From positions 1-12,660 of the forward strand of contig DNAS01000016.1 in NCBI GenBank assembly GCA_003485185.1: a stretch of DNA of 12,660 bases. Direction: 5' to 3'. The notes below the pieces were generated by a model. The model was not told the origin of the DNA. It saw nothing but the letters and a program-made list of their open reading frames with translations, and did not search any database. Position numbers and translations under genes: made by a program. Shown here in pieces: positions 5,770-11,964 of this stretch. This stretch comes from Phycisphaerales bacterium. GTDB lineage: Bacteria; Planctomycetota; Phycisphaerae; SM23-33. Positions within the stretch are counted from its first letter, which is position 1. Every line of letters starts with the position of its first letter.

Positions 5770-7125
5770 ATGGGTCGCCATAGGTACAAAGTCATTTCGC
5801 TTTTCTCCGGTGGAATGGGACTGGATCTCGGTCTTGAAGCCACTGGAAGATTTCGCGTTGTAGCATGCATCGAGAAAGAACCGACTTTTTGTGAGACGAT
5901 TAGGAAGAATCAAAGAGCCGGCCGCCTTTCACCTGACCTGCAAGTTTTTGAAGGCGATATTGCCGGAATTGAACCGGAGAAGGTATTAGAGGCGACAGGT
6001 CTTGCCCCTGGAGAGGTCGATCTTCTTGTAGGGGGGCCACCTTGCCAATCCTTCAGCACGGCAGGTCGCCGAGGGACAGTCCAAGATCCGCGAGGGACGC
6101 TGTTGTGGCAGTTTTTACGATATGTCGAATTCATGAAACCCCGATTCTTCCTCATGGAGAACGTGCGGGGGTTATTATCCGCGGCCATTAAACATCGCCC
6201 CATTTCAAAGCGACCAGAAAAAGGCGGATCCGCACTCCGCTCAGAGGAAGAACCCGGTTCGGTCGTACGGATGTTTTCCAATGACTTACAGCACATCCCC
6301 GAAGCCGCATATCATATGGATTGCTTCGAGGTTAACGCGGTCAATTACGGCGCGCCGCAGATACGCGAAAGAGCCCTTTTCATCGGCAATAAGTACAACG
6401 CCGTGGCTGACTTCCCCGATCCGACCCACGGCCCAAGCGACGAATCAGACGAGAGCCCGACGCTTTTTTGTGGGGAACCCGGGGGACGTAAACCGTGGAA
6501 GACCCTTCGTGATGCTATTGGTGGATTACAGGATGAACATCCGGTTGTAATGGATTTCAGCCCACGGAAGAAAAAATACCTGGCCATGGTTCCGCCCGGA
6601 TCGAACTGGCGTAGCTTACCTCGAGAAGTTCAGCAGGAATCCATGGGCCGTGCGTGGATTGCGAAAGGCGGGCGGTCAGGATGGTGGCGTCGCCTGACTT
6701 TTGACTTGCCATGCCCTACGCTCGTAACGATGCCGAACCACGCGAGTACATCACTGTGCCATCCCACGGAAACACGAGCGCTTTCGATCCGCGAATACGC
6801 GCGTATACAGGAGTTTCCTGACGAATGGGAATTCGCCGGCAAAGTATCGGAACAGTATGCACAGGTAGGAAATGCCGTTCCGACCCGTCTCGGACAAGTG
6901 GCCGGTGATGTGATTTCGCAATCTTTGGACGAGCTTGCACGTCGCAAATGGGAACCCTACCCCCAACGCCCGCAAGCTTACCGAGTGGTTTATATCCAGT
7001 CCCATGTCCGGACGCGGCAATGGTATAAGTCGGGCGAAACGTTTGTGTGGGAAGACGGCGAAGAGAACGGCGAGGCATCCTACGCCGCCCCAAAGACCAA
7101 ACGCAAAGTGCGCATCATCAACTGA
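5770..7125 (+). CDS. DNA (cytosine-5) methyltransferase of a type II restriction-modification system
   Basis: A 451-residue enzyme that transfers a methyl group from S-adenosylmethionine to C5 of cytosine in its recognition site, protecting host DNA from the partner nuclease. All main C5-MTase motifs appear in order: motif I FSGGMG (12-17), motif IV GGPPCQSFS with the nucleophile Cys92, motif VI ENV (130-132), motif VIII QIRERALFIG (197-206), a target-recognition region (about 207-335, with the TL-type segment PCPTLVT), motif IX RALSIREYARIQEFPDEW (336-353) and motif X QVGNAVPTRLG (365-375). About 75 residues follow motif X, including an aromatic, charged stretch around 404-428 that is not part of the standard fold. 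Recognition sequence unknown. First gene of a three-gene plus-strand island with lower GC than its neighbours; ATG 5770 has no clear SD. Confidence 0.95.
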   Translation: MGRHRYKVISLFSGGMGLDLGLEATGRFRVVACIEKEPTFCETIRKNQRAGRLSPDLQVFEGDIAGIEPEKVLEATGLAPGEVDLLVGGPPCQSFSTAGRRGTVQDPRGTLLWQFLRYVEFMKPRFFLMENVRGLLSAAIKHRPISKRPEKGGSALRSEEEPGSVVRMFSNDLQHIPEAAYHMDCFEVNAVNYGAPQIRERALFIGNKYNAVADFPDPTHGPSDESDESPTLFCGEPGGRKPWKTLRDAIGGLQDEHPVVMDFSPRKKKYLAMVPPGSNWRSLPREVQQESMGRAWIAKGGRSGWWRRLTFDLPCPTLVTMPNHASTSLCHPTETRALSIREYARIQEFPDEWEFAGKVSEQYAQVGNAVPTRLGQVAGDVISQSLDELARRKWEPYPQRPQAYRVVYIQSHVRTRQWYKSGETFVWEDGEENGEASYAAPKTKRKVRIIN

Positions 7126-7146
7126 CCGGGGAAGCAGGGAAGCAAC

Positions 7147-8124
7147 ATGGCAAGAGGTCATCAAGGTTTGCCGCGTCCGGAACCGACAGTCATAAGCAAA
7201 AGGCAATTGCTCGATTTGTTGCGGGAAATCGACTCCGATCGTAAGGCGACAAGGCGAATCCTGGCCATGGAAACAGAGTTCCGCCGCAGGATCGCCATAC
7301 ACGTCCAGTCCTTGCCTGCCAAGGATGCCGATTTCTCGGCGTTCTGCACAAACCCTTTTGTGTTGCTCATCCACTCACTTCAGCATGGATACAGCCGAAT
7401 TCAAGAGATTGAGAGAGATATCCTGCCTGCCAAACAGTTCTCGTCAATGGAAACTTCCGCGGGGAAGATGGTTGAGGCCGTTGCCTTGCCGGTCTACGGC
7501 TGGGAAATCGTTGAGAGCGGGATGCACACCTCGGATTCGGCATTGGATGGAAGGTGCATGACTGGCGATACGCTTCAAGTCGCAACGCTAAAGAGCGGCC
7601 CTCGTTGCTTGAACGACGAGATGAGTGAGAACTTTGCCGACGCCGTCGTCAATCACGGTGCAGAGTGGGCGTCGAAAGCTCGAGTCAGGAAGGTGGATTT
7701 CTCTTACGGCGTCTTGTACGGGACGAAGAAGCAGTCGAACAAAAAAGACTGGCACATACTGAGGAATATCTGCGAAAAGGTGCCTGCGGGGTCGATCCTC
7801 GTGCGATCCGACAACCGATGGGATTGTGCTTTCAGGAAGAAAGGCATAGTAGTGACCGTAGCTGTGAGGGTTGGCTTAGATTGGTGGTCCTACCTCGGAG
7901 GGCCAACCTGCTTTGTCGAGCTTTGTACTGCGATGATCCGGGCATGTATCAAGCCCACGGATTCCTCCGGGGCGGTTCCGGGGCGATACGCGATCTCCGA
8001 TCTTTTAGGCATTGTTTCCGTCGGGTGCGTTCCAGATGATTTTAACGTAAGCGTACTGCAACGAAGTCAACTAGAGTGGTTGTTCTTTGTGGCTCGACAC
8101 TTCTGCGACGAGATCACGGATTGA
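7147..8124 (+). CDS. Probable type II restriction endonuclease, partner of the upstream methyltransferase
   Basis: A 325-residue protein starting at ATG 7147, 21 bases after the methyltransferase stop, with AGGGA a few bases upstream. Identification rests on position (between a C5-methyltransferase and vsr) and on a plausible PD-(D/E)xK-like centre: Glu110 in SAGKMVEAVA, Asp134 in SALDG, and Lys149 in VATLKSGP followed by CLND. The usual acidic residue two before the lysine is a threonine, so the exact catalytic set is uncertain. The C-terminal part has WWSYLGG, ELCTAMIRAC and QRSQLEWLFFVARHFCDE, which remind me of PmeII-like restriction enzymes, but I cannot verify that. It would cut unmodified copies of the sequence methylated by its neighbour. 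GC content is clearly lower than that of the flanking backbone genes. Confidence 0.75.
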   Translation: MARGHQGLPRPEPTVISKRQLLDLLREIDSDRKATRRILAMETEFRRRIAIHVQSLPAKDADFSAFCTNPFVLLIHSLQHGYSRIQEIERDILPAKQFSSMETSAGKMVEAVALPVYGWEIVESGMHTSDSALDGRCMTGDTLQVATLKSGPRCLNDEMSENFADAVVNHGAEWASKARVRKVDFSYGVLYGTKKQSNKKDWHILRNICEKVPAGSILVRSDNRWDCAFRKKGIVVTVAVRVGLDWWSYLGGPTCFVELCTAMIRACIKPTDSSGAVPGRYAISDLLGIVSVGCVPDDFNVSVLQRSQLEWLFFVARHFCDEITD

Positions 8125-8172
8125 TCACCCGCTCAAACGGTAAGCCCCATCGTTCCGGTGCGAAGTCAGAAG

Positions 8173-8577
8173 ATGGACACGATATCACGAGAAGCTCGTA
8201 GTCGTTTGATGTCAAAAATTCGAGGCAAGGACACCGGGCCTGAGATGGTCGTTCGTCGCTTGGCGCATTCCCTTGGCTTTCGTTTCCGCCTTCATGTCGC
8301 TGGCTTACCAGGGTCGCCGGACATAGTTTTCCCATCCCGCAAAAAGGTCATTTTTATAAACGGATGTTTCTGGCACGACCACAAGTGCAAGGTGGCTGGC
8401 CGGTCGCCTCAAACACGACGCCAATATTGGCAAGCCAAGTTCGCAAGAAATCGAAATCGTGATCGTCAAGTCCGCCGTCGGTTGCGCAACTTGGGGTGGC
8501 GAGTGTTGACAGTGTGGGAATGCCAGACCAGAAACGTAGATCGACTTGCCGCAGTACTGCGAGCATTTCTTGCATAA
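8173..8577 (+). CDS. vsr: Very short patch repair endonuclease (Vsr)
   Basis: A 134-residue nuclease that nicks beside T:G mismatches produced when 5-methylcytosine deaminates, so it repairs the mutagenic side effect of the adjacent C5-methyltransferase. Family marks: SRLMSKIRGKDTGPE near the N-terminus, LPGSPDIVF with the catalytic Asp50, GCFWHDHKC (64-72) giving the aromatic wedge and zinc ligands, a YWQAKFARNRNRD helix and the late VWEC. I prefer ATG 8173 over the in-frame GTG at 8158, because the protein then begins right before the conserved RSRxMSxIRGKDT block as in other Vsr proteins. It follows the endonuclease by 48 bases on the same strand. Length is normal for the family (E. coli Vsr about 156). 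Confidence 0.95.
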   Translation: MDTISREARSRLMSKIRGKDTGPEMVVRRLAHSLGFRFRLHVAGLPGSPDIVFPSRKKVIFINGCFWHDHKCKVAGRSPQTRRQYWQAKFARNRNRDRQVRRRLRNLGWRVLTVWECQTRNVDRLAAVLRAFLA

Positions 8578-8759
8578 TATCTGACCTTGCCGTTGCGGTT
8601 GCGGGGTGAGCACGGCGCCCTTGCGTATGTTTTTTCTCTTGAACGGATACGAGTCCACGGCGGCGGGGGGTTGAACCCGAGCGCGCCGGCAGGTATGAAT
8701 GAGTGCGGGGCGCGGCGGCGCGCTCCCAAGCCGTCAACTTCTTTTCGGGAGAATCGCCC
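8578..8759. other. Gap between vsr and the TM1266-like gene
   Basis: No gene or RNA recognised. The sequence returns to high GC within this gap, so it probably contains the right edge of the restriction island. It holds a ribosome-binding site for the next gene at its end, but I found no clear terminator for vsr. Confidence 0.5.
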
Positions 8760-9023
8760 ATGCAGGCTCCGCACACAATCCTCGGCGTGCACGTCACCGA
8801 CCGCCTCACCGAGGCTGTCGAAGTCCAGAAACTCCTGACGAAGTACGGAAAGCACATCAAGACCCGCCTCGGCCTGCACGAGATCGAGAAGCGCGACGCG
8901 CCGCAGGGCCTGCTGCTGCTGGAGATCGTCGCGCCCGACGCGGAGATCCAGGCGCTGGCCGACGGGCTCAACGCCATCGCCGGCGTCGAAGTGCAGTCGA
9001 TGGTCTTCCACCATCTGGAGTAG
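8760..9023 (+). CDS. Small ferredoxin-fold (ACT/TM1266-like) protein
   Basis: An 87-residue protein from ATG 8760, with GGGAG eight bases upstream; a longer frame to 8703 lacks a ribosome-binding site. Its sequence alternates strand and helix in a beta-alpha-beta pattern: TILGVHVTDR, a helix with EAVEVQKLLTKYG, a central KTRLGL strand, GLLLLEIVAP, a second helix with IQALADGLNAI, and VEVQSMVFHH. This is the layout of the TM1266 / putative hydrogenase-regulator group, which has an ACT- or NikR-like fold. Function in this group is not established; a small-molecule or metal sensor is possible. No hydrogenase genes are visible nearby. It stands alone after the restriction island. Confidence 0.6.
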   Translation: MQAPHTILGVHVTDRLTEAVEVQKLLTKYGKHIKTRLGLHEIEKRDAPQGLLLLEIVAPDAEIQALADGLNAIAGVEVQSMVFHHLE

Positions 9024-9062
9024 CGTGACGGGCGTCCCGGCCCGGCCGGCGCGCGACTGGGT

Positions 9063-9090
9063 TTGCATTGCATCAAGTTTTGTCTATAAT
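9063..9090 (+). promoter_or_regulatory. Consensus sigma70-like promoter for the ykgJ-like gene and hisS
   Basis: TTGCAT (9063-9068), a 16-base spacer and a perfect TATAAT (9085-9090). It lies 40 bases before the ATG of the cysteine-cluster gene, leaving a short leader that holds the GGAG ribosome-binding site. It probably drives hisS as well, because only six bases separate the two genes. Confidence 0.8.
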
Positions 9091-9130
9091 CGCGCGCCTG
9101 GCATGTAAGTGACGTAGACGGAGACGCCCG

Positions 9131-9565
9131 ATGAGTAAACAGTGCCGAGCGTGCGCCGGCAAGTGCTGCACGTATTTCTGCTTCCAGATCGATGAGCCGG
9201 ATTCCTACGCGGAATTCGAGAATGTCCGGTGGTACCTCTGCCACGAGGGCGTCAGCGCCCACATCGACGACGGCGACTGGTTCCTTGCCGTCGCCAACCG
9301 ATGCCGGAACCTGACGCGCGACGGGCGGTGCAAAATTTACGAGAACCGGCCGCTGATCTGCCGGGAGTACTCGCACGAGAGTTGCGATCACACCTCCGGC
9401 GACTACGAGTACGAGAAACTGTTCGAGACGCCCGAGCAAATGGAGCGATACGCCCGGAAAACGCTCGGGGCCCGGAAGTTCGACGCGGCCCGGAAAAGGG
9501 CCCTCGAAAGGCACGAAAAAAGGGCGCAAAAGGCGCGGAAAAGAACACGGAAACCGGCAGATTGA
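9131..9565 (+). CDS. YkgJ-family cysteine-cluster protein
   Basis: A 144-residue protein with the family motif CRACAGKCC (Cys5, 8, 12, 13), further cysteines at 17, 37, 58, 67, 77 and 85, and the typical CRNL..DGRC.IYE.RP..CREY core. Family members are thought to bind zinc or an Fe-S cluster through these cysteines; the biological role is unknown. Residues from about 110 onward form a strongly basic Arg/Lys-rich tail ending in RTRKPAD, which could contact nucleic acid. GGAG lies eight bases before ATG 9131. It is cotranscribed with hisS (six-base gap) from the promoter at 9063, so a link to translation or tRNA modification is possible but only inferred from linkage. Confidence 0.85.
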   Translation: MSKQCRACAGKCCTYFCFQIDEPDSYAEFENVRWYLCHEGVSAHIDDGDWFLAVANRCRNLTRDGRCKIYENRPLICREYSHESCDHTSGDYEYEKLFETPEQMERYARKTLGARKFDAARKRALERHEKRAQKARKRTRKPAD

Positions 9566-9571
9566 CCGGAA

Positions 9572-10885
9572 ATGGGCGAAAAAGTGGGCACTAAATTCCA
9601 GAATGTCAAGGGCACGCGCGACTTTTACCCCGAGGACATGCGCGTGCGGAACTGGATCGCCGACGCCTGGCGGCGCGTGAGCCTCCGCAACGGATTCGAG
9701 GAGTACGACGCGCCCATCTTCGAGTACCTCGACCTGTTCACCATCAAGAGCGGACAGGAGATCGCCGAGCAACTGTTCAACTTCACCGACCGCGGCGGGC
9801 GCAGCCTGGCCATCCGGCCGGAAATCACGCCGTCGCTGGCGCGGATGGTCAACGCAAAGATCCACACGCTGCCGCGACCCATCAAGTGGTTCAGCATCCC
9901 GCGCCTCTGCCGCGCGGAGAACCCGCAGAAAGGGCGACTGCGCGAGTTCTTCCAGTGGAACATCGACATCATCGGCGATGACTCCGTGCTGGCCGACGCC
10001 GAGTGCATCTTCGCGTGTGTGGACTTCCTGCGCGAGATCGGCCTGACGCCGGAAGACGTGAAGGTGCGCATCGGCAGCCGGCCGGTCGTGCTGGCGCACC
10101 TCCGCGCGGGCGGCGTGGCCGAGGAGAAGCTGGAGACGTTCCTGCTGCTCATCGACAAGCGCCCCAAGGTTCCGCCGGAGGCTTTCGGCGCGCTGTGCGA
10201 GAAGGAAGGCGTCACCAAGGCGCAGATGCGCATCTTCGACGAGTTTGACAGTCTGCATGAGCCGGATCGCGGCCCGCCTCTCACGAGCATCGGCCTGACG
10301 AACGACCAGTGTTTTCCCCACCTGGCGCAGGTGGACGCGCTGTTTACGCACCTGGAGCAGATGGGCGTGGCCGAGTATTGCGTGCGCGACTTCCACGTCG
10401 TGCGCGGGCTGGCGTACTACACGGGGATCGTCTACGAGGTGTTCGACGCGTCGAGCAGCCTGCGCGCCCTGGCCGGCGGCGGGCGGTACGACAACCTGCT
10501 GGAGGTGCTCGGCGGCCCGAAGGTCGGCGCTACCGGCTTCGGCATGGGCGACGTCGTCCTCGGCATCCTGCTGAAGGAAAAGGGGAAGATCAAGGAAGAG
10601 GTGCGCCGAGGCATCGTGAAGTTCTGGGTCATCGACGCCGGAGATAACCTGCTGGGCGAGGTTCTGAGAGTGGTGGGGGCCCTGCGACGAAAAGATATCT
10701 CCGCAGGTTATTCCAGCGAAAAACGCGGAAATATCGGCAAGCAGTTGAAGGATGCGAATCGGCACGGGGCGAGCAAGGCGATTCTGGTGCGACACGGCCG
10801 CGTTGCGATCAAGGATCTGGCCACAGGCAATCAGGCAGATGTGCCGACAGACCAGTTTCTAGACGATCCCAAGAAGTGGGAATAA
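9572..10885 (+). CDS. hisS: Histidyl-tRNA synthetase
   Basis: A 437-residue class II aminoacyl-tRNA synthetase that charges tRNA-His with histidine. Visible marks are GTRDFYP (14-20), RPEITPS (82-88), the motif 2 loop from Trp106 through RAENPQKGRLREFFQ, the histidine-specific motif RGLAYYTGIVYEVF (278-291), motif 3 AGGGRYDNLL (301-310), and a C-terminal anticodon-binding domain (about 345-430). Length is normal (420-440). The start at ATG 9572 has only a weak GGA upstream, and translation may be coupled to the preceding gene, which ends six bases earlier. No frameshift or missing motif seen. Confidence 0.97.
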   Translation: MGEKVGTKFQNVKGTRDFYPEDMRVRNWIADAWRRVSLRNGFEEYDAPIFEYLDLFTIKSGQEIAEQLFNFTDRGGRSLAIRPEITPSLARMVNAKIHTLPRPIKWFSIPRLCRAENPQKGRLREFFQWNIDIIGDDSVLADAECIFACVDFLREIGLTPEDVKVRIGSRPVVLAHLRAGGVAEEKLETFLLLIDKRPKVPPEAFGALCEKEGVTKAQMRIFDEFDSLHEPDRGPPLTSIGLTNDQCFPHLAQVDALFTHLEQMGVAEYCVRDFHVVRGLAYYTGIVYEVFDASSSLRALAGGGRYDNLLEVLGGPKVGATGFGMGDVVLGILLKEKGKIKEEVRRGIVKFWVIDAGDNLLGEVLRVVGALRRKDISAGYSSEKRGNIGKQLKDANRHGASKAILVRHGRVAIKDLATGNQADVPTDQFLDDPKKWE

Positions 10886-10928
10886 CGATGACGTCTTGCC
10901 CCGTCCGACGACGAGGCGAGTTCGTTTC

Positions 10929-10959
10929 ATTCGCGATTCGCGATTCGAAATTCGAGATT
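10929..10959. repeat. Heptanucleotide tandem array, ATTCGNN type
   Basis: Four consecutive 7-bp units beginning ATTCG (two identical attcgcg, then attcgaa and attcgag) plus a partial fifth. It occupies the gap between hisS and the HYExAFE gene and ends 17 bases before the latter's ATG. Confidence 0.75.
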
Positions 10960-10976
10960 TTCCGGCAGGGGGCTTC

Positions 10977-11498
10977 ATGGCCGACCGCAGCATACACTAC
11001 GAGGCGGCGTTCGAGGACTACCTGCGGGCGCGGGGCTGGCCCTACGTCGCCGTCGACGAGACGCGCAAGGCCATCTTCGGGGCCGCGAAGATCAAGAGCT
11101 TCGATTTCCTCGTCTACAGCCAGTCCGGGCCGAACCTCCTGACCGACGTGAAAGGGCGGAAGTTCCCCGACGCCGTGCCCGGGCGCAAGCGCGGCGCGTC
11201 CCGCGCGTGGGAGAACTGGGTCACCCGCGAGGACGTCGAGGGACTCGCCGAGTGGGAAAAGGTCTTCGGCGCCGACTTCCGCGCGGCGCTGGTCTTCGCG
11301 TACTGGTTGCAGGGCCCGCCGCAGCGAGCGCCCTTCGAGGACGTCCATTGCTTCCGCGACCGCCACTACGCCTTCCGCGCGATCCCGCTGGCCGAGTACG
11401 TCGCGCTGGCCCGCCCGCGCAGCCAGCGATGGCAGACGCTCGCCGCCCCGGCCGATCAGTTTTCCCGCGCCGCACGAGACATCGCCGAACTGCTCTGA
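10977..11498 (+). CDS. HYExAFE-family protein, PD-(D/E)xK-nuclease-like
   Basis: A 173-residue protein from ATG 10977, with AGGGGG four bases upstream. The upstream in-frame extension to 10896 only translates the heptamer repeat and is rejected. It carries HYEAAFEDYL at residues 7-16, the signature that gives the family its name; the family is known to me mainly from Planctomycetota and has no established function. I also see a spacing typical of PD-(D/E)xK nucleases: Glu13, Asp43 in KSFDFLVY, and Asp57-Val-Lys59 in LLTDVKGRK. Then come the conserved-looking AWENWVTREDV and ALVFAYWL. A DNA-processing or repair nuclease is therefore plausible, but this is inference from motif geometry. Confidence 0.82.
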   Translation: MADRSIHYEAAFEDYLRARGWPYVAVDETRKAIFGAAKIKSFDFLVYSQSGPNLLTDVKGRKFPDAVPGRKRGASRAWENWVTREDVEGLAEWEKVFGADFRAALVFAYWLQGPPQRAPFEDVHCFRDRHYAFRAIPLAEYVALARPRSQRWQTLAAPADQFSRAARDIAELL

Positions 11499-11504
11499 GA
11501 AAAA

Positions 11505-11540
11505 GGGACCGGGGACTGGGGAACAGGGAACCCGGGAAGA
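11505..11540. repeat. Heptanucleotide tandem array, GGGAMYR type
   Basis: Five units of about 7 bp, each beginning GGGA (gggaccg, gggactg, gggaaca, gggaacc, gggaaga), with one extra base before the last. It begins six bases after the HYExAFE stop codon. Two looser GAGTGG units follow at 11544-11557 before the next array. Confidence 0.75.
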
Positions 11541-11562
11541 CGAAGAGTGGTGAGTGGCGAGA

Positions 11563-11597
11563 AATTGCCAATTGTCGATTGTCAATTGACAATTGGC
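11563..11597. repeat. Heptanucleotide tandem array, AATTGNC type
   Basis: Five consecutive 7-bp units with consensus AATTGNC. One begins with G in place of A, and the sixth position varies. Because AATT is self-complementary, the array is also strongly palindromic: gccaattgtc at its left matches gacaattggc at its right. Confidence 0.8.
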
Positions 11598-11624
11598 CTG
11601 AAGCCTGAGGTCTGAAGCCTGTCG
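11597..11624. repeat. Heptanucleotide tandem array, CCTGAAG type
   Basis: Four consecutive 7-bp units beginning (C/T)CTG, sharing the boundary base with the preceding AATTGNC array. It ends 18 bases before the promoter at 11642, so the gap is almost entirely 7-bp-periodic DNA. Confidence 0.72.
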
Positions 11625-11641
11625 CCTATTTTCGCCTGCCG

Positions 11642-11669
11642 TTGCAAACCGCGCGGGGGGTTGTATAAT
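11642..11669 (+). promoter_or_regulatory. Consensus sigma70-like promoter, probably giving a leaderless mRNA
   Basis: TTGCAA (11642-11647), a 16-base spacer and a perfect TATAAT (11664-11669). Only six bases lie between the -10 box and the ATG at 11676, so transcription should begin at or next to the start codon. It has the same layout as the promoter at 9063. Confidence 0.8.
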
Positions 11670-11675
11670 TCCGGC

Positions 11676-11882
11676 ATGAGCGCAAAGCGAATTCGTCAAG
11701 TGGTGGCGTGGTCCGCGGCGGCGATGGCCGGCCCGCTGACCGTTTGGGCGGCCAGCGACGGACACCGCGTGCCGGAACTCGAGGAAACTTCCCCCTGGTT
11801 GGCGGTGCTGTATACCGCAGTGTGCTTGGCGGGGGTCCTCGTCGTGGGGTTCAAGAACTCCCGGCGGACGCACCTGGATTGA
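11676..11882 (+). CDS. Small membrane protein, leaderless, unknown function
   Basis: A 68-residue protein. The start at ATG 11676 is chosen because the promoter -10 box lies six bases upstream; a TTG at 11661 would fall inside that box. The N-terminus has basic residues (KRIRQ) then a moderately hydrophobic segment (about 9-25). A clear transmembrane helix (about WLAVLYTAVCLAGVLVVGF, residues 40-58) is followed by a positively charged end, KNSRRTHLD. Two helices with a short outside loop rich in Glu and Pro is the likely topology. I know no function for it; the KN.RRTHLD ending is, to my memory, seen in other planctomycete small proteins. It is followed at 82 bases by two exported-protein genes. 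Confidence 0.75.
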   Translation: MSAKRIRQVVAWSAAAMAGPLTVWAASDGHRVPELEETSPWLAVLYTAVCLAGVLVVGFKNSRRTHLD

Positions 11883-11907
11883 CCCGCGAACAAAGAAGCT
11901 ATCGTTG

Positions 11908-11932
11908 CCCGCGTACAGGTGTCTGTACCGGG
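11908..11932. promoter_or_regulatory. Hairpin upstream of the exported-protein pair
   Basis: GTACAG and CTGTAC (11913-11918 and 11923-11928) around a 4-base loop, extended by CCCG/CGGG with one bulged base. It lies in the 82-base gap before the gene at 11965. It has no T-run. It could be an operator palindrome or an RNA structure in the leader; the sequence alone does not decide. Confidence 0.4.
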
Positions 11933-11964
11933 CGGCAGGATCGTACTTCAGTGGGAGACAGATC

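Noticed and set aside
3914..5863. Long plus-strand open frame of 649 codons opposite gnd
   Set aside because: It runs antisense through the well-supported gnd gene and across the promoter gap, with no recognisable domain.
8158..8172. GTG start for Vsr
   Set aside because: No ribosome-binding site, and the added residues fall before the normal start of Vsr proteins; ATG 8173 fits better.
8665..8700. Possible T-arm of a tRNA (GGTTGAACCC)
   Set aside because: No matching acceptor, D or anticodon arms around it, and the stem leaves almost no loop.
5456..8759. Direct repeats marking the ends of the restriction island
   Set aside because: I compared the two flanking gaps by eye and found no convincing matching repeat, tRNA gene or integrase.
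8354..10795. Long minus-strand open frame of 813 codons
   Set aside because: It crosses vsr, the TM1266-like gene, the YkgJ-like gene and hisS in antisense; all four plus-strand genes have clear family motifs.
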